The position numbers and the translations under genes are program-made. Below the pieces are notes generated by a model. It did no database searches, was not told the DNA's origin, and was given only the letters and a program-made list of their open reading frames with translations. From Pelodera strongyloides (Eukaryota; Nematoda; Chromadorea; Rhabditida; Rhabditidae), in the NCBI GenBank assembly GCA_036852015.1, contig JAANDG010000255.1, positions 124,001-188,000 of the forward strand: DNA of 64,000 nucleotides. Direction: 5' to 3'. Within the stretch, counting starts at the first letter, position 1. Every line of letters starts with the position of its first letter. Shown piece by piece: positions 51,001-63,000 of the stretch.

Positions 51001-54000
51001 CGCATACGTATCTACACGCCGTAATCACGCAACAAGCTAAACTCTCACACTTCAACTTCAAATTAACTACACGACTCGTAAAAAATTTAAAATCAAAATG
51101 ACATTATAGGACCACAAAATCGTAAAATCGTAAAAGGAGCATTAAACTCGCAAATAAAAATCATTATTCACTCGGTCCATTTCAGTCATTCCTAATGCCA
51201 AAAACAAACAATGAAAATAAACAAATTTCGAGTCCAATTGCGGAAACGTGATCGGCTTTGGTTTCAACGCATGCAAAGAATTTGTGCATATTATTTTCAC
51301 GTGACATGCATTAGTCAACAAATGATTTTCATAGTTATTTATCAAAAAAATGGAGCGTAACGTAAAAGGACGGGGCATACTGAACGAACAATCAAACATT
51401 TGTGAGACCAATTTAGTCTCCTAATGAAACAAACCAGCCTGTTAAACCAATCCGTAAATTAGAAGCATAAAAAAGGTGAACCAACCCGTAAGCTCGGTTC
51501 GACGGCCAAACAATATGGCTGGTTCTGGTACATCTGAATCTCGGAGATGATTCCCGCTATCCGCCGGCACTTCATGAATGAGACGAGGCGCACCCGGGCT
51601 GAAGAGGGTGTACTACCCGGATCCTACAAAACACTTTAGTTTAAAGCGGAACGGCACTTGGCCACTTGGCTTGTGAAGAGTAACTGACTGGAGAACTCTT
51701 CCCTAGTAGTAGTAGTATTAATACAAAGTTGGCACAGAAGTCAAATTGCTATGACACACAACTATGAGCAACCGCTTCAAATAGTTTCTTTATTCCGCTT
51801 GAAGCAGCGCATTCTGTACTACTTAATTACGCGACTCGGCCAAACCCAAACAAACTAACAAACAAAACACACAAAATCACTTACTATCTTACTAACATTC
51901 CTGCATATCGTAGACTCCTTACTTTAAGTTGAAATAGGAGGCCTACTATTAAATCCGTTAGATACACCGAAAGAGATAACTAGATAACCCGACTACTCGA
52001 CCCATTGTGTGATACCGGGGAGTGCAAGGGAGAATCGGTCGTCCTGAGGCCGTATTCACCATTCCGTTTCCCCGCAGGGAATCACTCCCTGGGGACAATT
52101 TTCGAAAAATTAATCCCTGGGGAGCGATTCCCCGACAAATTAGTGATTCACCATTTTTCCCCATTTCCCCAAATGCTGTCAGGGAGTAGGGAATCTGTCC
52201 CCACCTTTGGCTCGGGGTCTAATGATTCCCTGGGCACTTTTTCTAATGTTTACGGTTTGTATTTGATTTTTTCTAATGTTTAATTACGGGAATTTGCCTT
52301 ATTAAAAGGGTTTTAATTTATAAGAATAATATAGTGCAAATTATAGACAAAACGGGCTTCAATTTTTACTGTCAAAAATTAACCAAATTTGATTAGGAAC
52401 TTAAACTTGAGCAGGCTATGCGGCTACGCCTCGTATACACTATTATATACGGAATATTTTTTCTTTTATTGGTTAAGAGGTTTTCCAAAATAAAATTATA
52501 CCTGCAAAAAAGTCTCATATTATATTCGCTGAAAACAAGATTACAACTCACGAGTACAAGTAAAAAATAGAAGCAATGTTCCAAACACCTTTTCAAAGAT
52601 TCAACGCCAGCACCCCCCTGCCCCCTCCGTATTTTCGAAAATGACAAAATGGACGTGGCACTCACTCATTTCTTAGCTCACCAAGAATAAAATGAAGTTC
52701 ACTGAAAATTTAAAGTTTCCTCAAAAATACGAAAATGGAGTTTGCTCAGATGGAGGGGTGCACTAATAGTTTAAATTTCCGTTTAAAGTTTAATTTCCCC
52801 GCACAGTTTATTAATCCCTGTAGGGAAAAAATCCCTATCTCCCCAAATGAGTGTGAATTGGTTTGCAGTTCGGGGAACAGGGAATTTTTCCCTGTAGGGA
52901 TAAAATCCCTCAGGGATTTTGTCCCCGGGGATTATTTGTCCCTGGGGACAAATTCCCCGTGAGTGGTGAATACGGCCTCTGGTTAGGCTACACGAACCAG
53001 GGGAAAGTACCCTGGTCGGCTCTCTTTTCTGCGTCTGCCATCTCTTTAACCGCAGATGAGGCTGCGCATTACCGCGCCCGAGAACGTAGTAGCCTAACCA
53101 GGAGGGCGCCTGCCCGTCAGGCAAGCGATCAGGGTTCGATTGCCTTTTTTCGCAAAGAAACAAGATTATCCTAGTGGAACCGCCAGTGTGGGCTTAAATC
53201 GACTAACCCCCAGGTCATGCTTCAGATCCTTTGGCGGACTGACAAACGTGCTATTTCCGCCTTCGAAGAAGACTATGCTCGTTAGGTAGTGACCTGTAAA
53301 TTGATAGAAATTAATTTAAAACGTAAGTTAATGTATTCGGGTTGCGGTAGATAGAGAGGTAGAGTTATACAATGGATGTCAGGTTATGTTGGACTAATTG
53401 TCAGTAACATATTTTAAAATGCTAAATTCAATCAATCGATATTTTGATATTCGATCGATATTTTCGATATTTTGATAATTGATATTCTCCTAGCCTAGCC
53501 TAACAAAAGGCCTCATAATTGGGAATTATGAAGCTCAGTCAAAGATTACAGATGAAAAGTAATAGCAGAAAATAGATGAAAAAGACTATCAAATGCAAAA
53601 ACCCACCGAAGAAAGGCACACACGGTGGATCGACGGATTGAAGTCGTTTCATCATTTCGTGCCAGTGCGGATTGCATAGTTTCTCGAATCGGGCATAACA
53701 TTTGCGTTTTTCGTTATCGAGATCCTGGAAACAGGAAAAAATACCAAATTTTCATACAGTATACTTATAGAGATCGCCTGACGGGAGAAGAAAAGAAGCC
53801 ACCTATGTTACTGTATAATGTACAATGTCTCTGGTGTGAACTTGGAACTTGGAACACACATAGATGATCTCAGATCTCAGTGTCAGGTCAGGACAGCAAG
53901 AGTCGTACTGAATCGTAGAATAACGATTTTTTTCTTTGTGAATGATTTATTTATCTATTTGTGCATTTGTGCCCCGTAGCTTTGCTTATTTAGGGCAATA

Positions 54001-57000
54001 GATAATACAAAACAGTTGCTTAAGGCTAAAGACCAATGCTCAAAAATAGATAACTGACATCCAAAAACTTCAACCGATGTACGCACGTCGAATTGAGAGC
54101 GGAATAAAATGCCACCAATCCGGTGAAATTGTGCAGTTCCTCGAATACCGACATCACCTTAAATGCGAATTATTTAGACTAAATTCGTATATGATACACC
54201 AAAAAAGTAAATGATGCAACAACATACGCTACTACGCTGACAGCAAGCTATAAAAAAGTGAAATGTAACGTAAGTTGTACATTCATGTTATGAAGGCGAT
54301 AAGAGAACGATGCGAAGAACATTTAGCATACAGTAACCAGCACTAAGTTCATCGAATAACATTGGAGTTCCCGTCTAGAGATAAATAATAGAGTTTCAGA
54401 CTCGAGCACAGAAATGTAGTATACATTTGACTCCATAACCACGCGGCATAAAAGTCGATACTTACATTATAGTTATTTAAAACAGTAAATAGTTTTATAA
54501 ACACCAGGAAAAAATACCTCCAGTGTTCGGCTCAACATCGCCGTTCGTTCTTCAAACGAATCTGTCTCAACTATTGAACGCGACACCCAGTACGTTAACT
54601 AGAATATAACGACGGTTAAAAATGATCATGTTCAATTGAAATATAATGACAACCCTAAAATAATGGTTTGTTCTAACATCATTTCAGCCAATACGGGTAT
54701 GTGATTGGAACATTTGGTGGTGGGTGGCGGTAGCGTAGTGGTTAACGCAGTGGACCGGCAATCCAAAGACGCTGGGTTCGATTCCAATACCCCAATTTTT
54801 CGATCACAGACAGTCAAAATTTATCATGTCATATATTCATATATTAAACCTTGTTGGAGAACAATTCTCGTGAGCTATTCGACACTGAATTAAATTGGTG
54901 ATTGGTGCCCATACGTGAGGGCGTAAATATAAACTCATAAGGTGTATATAGCCTCATATCTCATAACTTTAAACAAGGATGAGGTAACCGTGTGTGACTG
55001 CACATAACTCACCTGATTACTGTGATTTGTCAACTTCAGTAATTGCGGACTTTTCTGGAACTTATCACTTTTCATCCACGCCGCACCCACCAATTCTATA
55101 GGTTTGATCGCTCGGTAGAGATCAAAATGTAGCAGAGTTAACTAAACAAACATGTTTATCGACAACATCAAGAACAACATTACTCACAGTAAACAAACTT
55201 AACTCACTCCACTAGAGAGCTTATAATCAATCCACCACAGCCGCTATATTATTTGAACTGATTTCAGTTATTTGGCATATATAAAACAACGTGTTTCTAA
55301 CTTTCTATGAATCAACGTCCATAAGACGGGACGTTCACTATGCCAATGTTGACACAAAGGTGCTTCCCCTAGAACAATACAATAACTTTAATTTTAATTA
55401 AATAGTTAATAGAACAACAACGATCGCCAAATCTCTTACCTGCCTTCCAATCTCCAAAGGATGTAACGTTAACAAATCATAATTCTGGATATCACCCTTT
55501 TGTGCCGTGTGCCAAACGGGCTGGAATTATTTTTTATTCTTTTCTTACTCTTACAATTAGATTCCTAATCATGCCTTCTTCGTATACTCACTCTTTACAC
55601 CCTCACACTACCAACTAAACATCGTATTCTCAGTCCCCAAAAAAAACTTTGTGAAACGAATCTAAAGACGTGAAACGGGTGGACGACGAATTTTTTTACT
55701 AATAATAATTGCACTTTTTTTGGAAAACTCCAGATGGGTAAGCTGCACTAACATCCACAACTCGATAAATTAGTGTGTTGACCCTTGGGGTCCAACGTAC
55801 AACCCTAACTCACCTCAGGTGGCTTCTTCTGAAAAGTTCCAATGCTCGGGTCCTTCGGACTCTGAACAGGTTGCAGACCAGGCTCATCAGGTTCAAAGGC
55901 ACCGTTGGAGTGCCCTAATTGTCAGTCAATTACGCTGATTACAGTGGGTATGTCGAATAAGGTAAATTGTGGAATTACAGCATCCGCATCCATAAGTACT
56001 TACTAGAGTACTTACTAAAGTAACAACGGAGCATTAGCCTCAAAAACAATGTGACAGCATATGCGAGCCACGACATGCATACTGAATACTATAACACCAC
56101 GTAACTTACATTCGTGACCGCCAATGAGACAGTAAGGTCTACAGAAAAGAAATAAGAAACAACTAACCTTCTAGCGTTCCATTCGTAGTGGAATTTGATT
56201 GAACACAGCAGCGTTTCTTCTCGATTGTCGACTGTAATGTTGAATATTTCGTTTAATATTAAGTAAATATTTCGCCACTCTAAAGGAGAAAAGTTTTTGT
56301 ATTTGGGTGTGTAGATCAAAATGGAGAGCTTGAGAGCTAAAAACGATCCTTCGCCTTCCGTTATTTACTATCACAAATAAAAGCTCACCATAATGCTTTT
56401 AGCGAACCTTCGATGCTGAGCTGTTAGTCGGCCCGATTCGCAACTTTTCTTCAAAAACTCCACCAGATCATCTCCCAAACCCGAATCGCTTTCAAAATCG
56501 TACCAATGAAGTTTCACCCACTGGTGCATTACCGCGAGAACCCTACAAAGAAATGCGTTCATTTAGGTAACTATTACTTGTTGCTAACGGTAATGATAAT
56601 GTACGAACACATCAAAAAATCCATCAATGAAGAAGCTTCAAAAACGATTATACCGCTTCACACTTCGCAGAGGTGCAAAGTCTGGTCCACGACTGAGCGC
56701 GAGAGATTTTTTACCGAATGAGTCAAACACATACCAATAAAAAATACACCAAAATACAAATAAACCGACCTTCGTTGGATCGGTCGCTCGTATTCCTTGC
56801 GAAATCGTTGATAGTTTTGTTCATAGTTGACAACCGGTTGTGGTGTGTAAGTCTGTGCGGATAGGCCATGCGACTGAACAGTGTCGTAACGACCAGCTAA
56901 CGGCCCACCAGCATTCGCCCTAAATTAACTATTTCGCTTTCACATGACGCGTCTTTGTAAGAATGAAAATGAAAATAAGACCATCAAATAAACTAAAGCA

Positions 57001-60000
57001 ATTACAAATAGCTAGGTTCAATTTTCGGAACAATCTTCAGTAAGAAATTAAGAAAAGGCAATTAGGCTAGAGAAAGAACAACAGTGTTCAGCAATAAAAT
57101 AGATCAACTAAATTACCCACCGTACTTCAGGCTGTGGTTGCAGCTTTGCCGGGATCGGCACTTCAAAACTGAAACATTTTTAAAACATTTAGAACTAAAC
57201 AACTAAATGAAGTAAATTACAAACACAGTAGCATTAAACGGAAACTCTATATATTCATCTGATTCATATTGTATAAGCGAACCAGACACCACCCGTCACA
57301 GAAACACGAAACTGTCCTTGAAAATTAAAACTTACCGCTCAATCAATAGTGACAACAATTCGCTGGGCGAACAAAACGATCGATATGCAATCAGGAAAGT
57401 CTTCACATAATTGGTGTCGGTGTACCTGAAAGAAAAAGTTCCTTAGGTAATTTTATGAGCATTATTTCACGTGGCTTAGTTCAGGGAACGAAAAATGTAT
57501 GTGATATGTGAATTCATGTGCGTCTATGGACAAACAATGACTCTTCTAGTAAGACTGATTAGATCTCATTTAATTGTTGTTCACATATGGTACTATGGAT
57601 TGTTGTTCACATATGGTACTATGGTATTCAAACTTACAGCAAATTCATTTTCTCTACCTAATTTCATCTCTCGGTCTCTCTCTCTCTCTCTCTCTCTCGT
57701 ATCATCTCAAAACGAATAAAAACTTCAACATACAAGTGATACGTGAGTCTTTCGACAAGTTTTGTCACTGTGCCGTGTTTCACAACCGGTATTCCGCTAC
57801 TCCAAAGATAGTCCTCGAAAGCGATATTTTCTTCCGTATCCGGCTCAGCAAACCTTACAAAATATAAAAGTTCATATACAGACTGAAAATAAAATGGAGG
57901 CGGACGAATTCAAATTTAAAACTAAAAAAGCACAGACCTTAAATACACTGTGTTTCAAGTGTTCGTTATACACGATAGCTAAAGCGAACGGACAGTGCAA
58001 GGCAGATTCCGCGATGGCGAAGTATATGATAAAAAAAAAACTAAAAAACGATTCCCACCGATATTGTTCCGGTCCAGGCGTGACTAAAGGAATTCGCTTT
58101 TGCTCCTCTGTTCTATAGTTGTCGAGTAACCGGTCGAGAATGCTAAATGGCCCCGTTTAGAAATATGGTTAGGTCAATAAATTTATTCAAATTCTAGCGA
58201 TTTATGAACGCTTCCATTGGTGATATGCTACAATGCTACGAGTATGCCACCCTCTATATATACATACAAGCAAATGTAAGTGGAATATCAGTATAGAAAC
58301 CGTAGGAACGCTTGTAACAAAAAACAACTGCTGAAAAGAGTAGGAAAAAAATCCGTCAACCTCTTTGTTTGTAACATCAAAATTGACGACATCCAGCATT
58401 CCTTCTCCTCATGCGATCGGCATACAAATGTGAACGTCTGAAGGTCAACAACTAATATATTCAAATACCTTGATTGGCTATCCTAAATGGGAAAAAAGGT
58501 CAAGCATGTGAGATATACATCCGAAAAGACCGAACTACACATATGCATAAGGTGACGATACAAACAAATATCAATTCCTCTCAACTCTATAAAGAAAATA
58601 TAAAATAATAGCACTTACAACGTTGCTGCCCTTTTCAGTCGATTCTATCCGAAACGCATTCTTCACTTCTGAAAAACAGAGATACTTTTCAAAAGCACAT
58701 GTCACTGTGCCATACTTAGGGGCAACATCCATCACAAATATGGGAAAATGGAACACAGTACACCTACACCAACGACAAGTTGGGAAAATATTACCATAAC
58801 CCTGAAAAAAATTCACCGTCCGTATCCTCCAAGTCGAACATTTCCGTCGTTCTAATATTCTGCCGAGCCTTAAACTTGAGCACCGTCTTGTGCATTTTGC
58901 ACAACACAAGCAAGTGATCGAATAAGAAGACGTGACGATCCGTTAGCCATCTGCCACGCCGTAATGTTTCTGAATAAGACGTAATTAACTAATCATTAGT
59001 AGCGAACTACGTCTGCACAGCGGCTTACCCTTACCGGTGACAATGCGTACACTCAATACTGTGGCGGGGGCCCACCACTCCACAATCAGACCTAACCCCA
59101 GTACCACAAACAAGATGATAGGACTTTTGCCGCCTTGTAGGTAAGCCAGAAGGACTTTTGCCGCCTTGTAGGTAAGCCAGAAGCATCCTACAACTTTCAT
59201 TCAATCCTCACCTTCAGGACAAAGAAGATCAAAACTCAAAACATAATATTAACACTCACCGATGGGCTGTTTTGATAAACTCGGTCTCACTACTTGCACA
59301 TCTCCCTCTGAAAACAAATGCGTATGTCAATTGCATATTAACCCAATAAATGTCAAAAACCCCAAAGTCAGTAAACAGTGCAACATCAGAAAACAGTAAC
59401 CTGCACGAACGAGCTTCCAGTCTTATATTTTCAAAAGCGATATATTCAGTCAAACTTTCAAACTCCATATTCTTTGTAACCACTAACCTTTGACTAATTC
59501 CGAGCACGATTGTCCTATACTATTTCCCACATATCCATCAATCTTTCGCTGAATTTCTTGTAATCGTTCCAGTTGCGAGATCGGCGAGTCATTCAAAGTC
59601 CGTTGGTTTTGGTCGCTGCAAAATCAACGCAACGTTAATAAAGGAAAAATACTAAGGATAATAAATGTATTTGAAGCACGGCTAACTTAATAGATCTATC
59701 AATCCTAAGCATCCGTCCATCAAAGAACCATCTTATACGTACAGTCAGTCTGACAATGCAGCACAGCACACAGCTTCAATTATAAACTAGATAAATTTGG
59801 TTGTACATTGTTAAAGAAACGGTATGGAGCTAGAATCTGCTAGAACATGTGCTCACCTATAATGAGATCACTCAGTGGGAATCAAAGCGTTTTTTTTTCC
59901 CGGAAACCGAAAGATCTAGGGAGATAGAAACCCCAATGCTAATCAAAAAAGTAACAAAGACCGAAACCCACAGTTTAATCATCTTCTTCAACTCGGTTGT

Positions 60001-63000
60001 AAGCTGGGCGTCAAGTCTGGCTATCAATGGACTAAAGTAATTCTTCACATTCTGCAAGTCTATCCGGTCTTCCTCAATTGTACACAAACGGAGCAACCGC
60101 TGAAAATCTACGGCATACTGATAAAACATACATGCTAGGACACTGAGAGGGGCTTTCCTCTCGTGGAAAACGAAAATAGAATGTCTAATAAGTTTGCTAC
60201 TCAAAGGATACATATACGGTTTACTCACAATCTCCTTGCGATTAACGCGACAAGGCGCTTGTACCTTAATGAATTTGCAAGGAAAATTGTGTTTTGCACG
60301 CGGTTGCAAGGAAAATTCAACGTACCGTCACATAATCGATGTACCGATAGAAGTGCACAATCGGTTGTTGAAGCAGGGAGGGAAGTACGTACTTAACGGT
60401 CAAACGAAACGTTTGGGCCCCTTGAGAACTGCTGTACACACGTTCCTCCGCCTAAAATACAATTCATACAGAATTGGCTTATTGCTCAGGCCTAGGCACC
60501 TAGGCTTAGGCTTAGGGCTCAGGAATGCATATAGAGTACAGCTCGCAAATTCAATGGTATACCTACAATCAGTCTTGACTACGCGGTACAGTACAGTTTC
60601 AATGATAAACTAGATCACATTGGTTGTACATTGCACACATAATAGTAGATTGCCTATTTCACACTAACCTGTCCAATGGAGTCTTAAAACATAAGTAAGG
60701 CGAAGGAAGAGTAACTATTACACATACATGTAAGTGCATGTCAGACCAAGAAAATATGGCTAACTACGTTAACCGATCAGAAACACAGTATAGTACGAGA
60801 GGAACTGCGGGTTCAGACACTTGGTGAAGAGTTTAGTCGAAGAGGTAAGCTAAAAGGGTAAATCTGGAGCACTTACATCGAAGAAGTGCGAATATTTTGG
60901 GTCCTTTAACAACTTCTCAATCGTCCCTTGCATTGTAGTGGTAATGGTTCTCTGAAAGTTCCTCGGCTGTAAAATGACAAATAATGACAAATCTAACTTC
61001 CAACTTTCAAGTGCATGAGTTATTCATTTACTTATATTCCACGAAATTTTACCATACATAAAACGTCAAGTCAATATAATATCGATTCAAGAAATCGATT
61101 TCTTCTTCCTCCAATAGCTAACAACTCACCATATACTCGACATAGCAATTGAATTCATGTGCCTCGGCCAGCTGCCACAATCCCATTCCCAAACACGGCT
61201 GGTCACTCATTTCGACCGCGTCTTCGAGAAGTCGTTCCACCTGAATGAAGGGAATAAAGCAGATTGATTGTGCTTTCAAAGTATGTCCTTCTCGGACTAG
61301 AATTCTCTACCAACCACTAACCACCGACATGCGATTTGGAATTGTTATGGTAATGGTTAACGTCGTGAGTTGGTAACTAAAGACTCTAAATGTAAAGAGT
61401 CCCAACTTTTTCGATCACGCAAACACTAGCAGATGAGAGCGCGTATATGCATACACTACAAGAAACTACTGATTTGGAGGATAATAACATCAACAAACAG
61501 ACATTACATTAGCGCAAAAAATGCACCCTTGCAATTAGGCATGATAAATATTAGTGCAAGTGTGGCCATTTCCTGTTTTGTGAAGTTGGAAATGGGCATG
61601 TTTCAAGCATGCATTTAAAGAACAGAGATACAAACGCAATAGTGTATCAAAATCAATACTCGCAACGCCACATGTTCAGGTTAAGCAATGATAACAATAA
61701 TAATTTAAGGCCACGTAAAACTAGTGAATATTTATGAATCTCAATGCCCTACTACAGTGTGTGTCATAAGGGATACTACACGAACTTACCTTTTTGTCAA
61801 ACGCTAAGCACTGCATTTAGTTATCCACGAATTAAAGTAAATATAAACAGACACCGTATGACCGTAACATATAGACAAACGTTAAACAACCAGCCGTTAC
61901 CTGCATAGTGAGCCCGTGAAGTTCGGTAACATTTCCAAAGATGTCGTCCAAGTAATGCTGAATAAAAAGTTGTAACAAGTTAAAGCATTAAACTATACAA
62001 CGCGGCATAGGGATGGCGACGGCCCAGCTCAAAAACGGCTAATTTACGCTGACTATACTTCAAACAGGACAATTCATCTGCACACAATACGCCGTAACCT
62101 AAAGATAAAAATATTAGGTAATTGGAAACAAACATTTTCGGGCTGATTGACTTGACAATACACTACATCATTATAAAAAAAAACAATATTACAAATAACG
62201 CGCATAGAAAGAGAGAGAGAGAGAGATAAAATGTACACATATTTACAGTATATAACAAAACAAATCCCTTACCGTATCATCAGTTGATAAAACGGCGCTA
62301 AATCTCCTGCGAAATACGTTAGCCAGAAGACTTAAATTCGCCACATATTGATTCTCATCGTGAACAAAATCACGCGCAACCTCAAAGAAATACTACAATA
62401 ATTTCAATTGGGAACGCTCAATCCTCACGCTTGAAAATCTGCATTTAGGACAATAGACACATCGGCTGTCCGCACTAATATAACACAGGCATAATTAACC
62501 ATTAGCATTTAACTATATGATAAAATCAAATTTTAACTAACAACGTAACAACTCACTAGTCACGAAATAAATGCGTAGCCATCCACAAACAAAATAAAGA
62601 TATATTCCAAACCTCACCTTCTCATAAGTTTGCTCGTTATCAACAGCGGCTATCTGTTCGTCCTCGCCCCATTCAAAATCAAATAAAAAGGATCCTGTTG
62701 CTGACGCCCCTTCTTCCTCCTCATTATGAAGTACTTCAGTTAATTCCATCAAATTCTAGAAACAAATAGGTGTTTCGTCAAAATAACAGCAAATAAAAAA
62801 CAAGCAAATATATTTTAGTGAAAGCTGCTGCTGTCGCTTTAAAACTCAATAAAAAAATACTATATGTGGTTTTATTCGTTTTTTTAGAATTCGCGGATAA
62901 ATACGCCTAGCTAGATTGGATGCGATTCTAATAGAGATAGAAAGGGGAAAGGGGTAATTAAAATTGAAGAAGCTAGAAGATGAGCACTACGGAATACTCG

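Larger units (their letters stand above)
34284..51485. other. 17.2 kb sos-1 intron with nested ORFs and repeats
   Basis: This intron separates the exon ending CLAVEPSLR from the exon starting QFFESIN inside the Cdc25 domain. It holds three minus-strand coding candidates (34605-34889, 40066-40329, 43009-43803), MITEs, tandem duplications and the poly-G/poly-A block, all listed separately. The rest is AT-rich DNA with GA/CT and CA microsatellites in which I see no further exons. Confidence 0.75.

Noticed and set aside
54722..54808. Calling a functional tRNA gene
   Set aside because: A and B boxes are good, but no acceptor stem closes and the anticodon arm is not regular.
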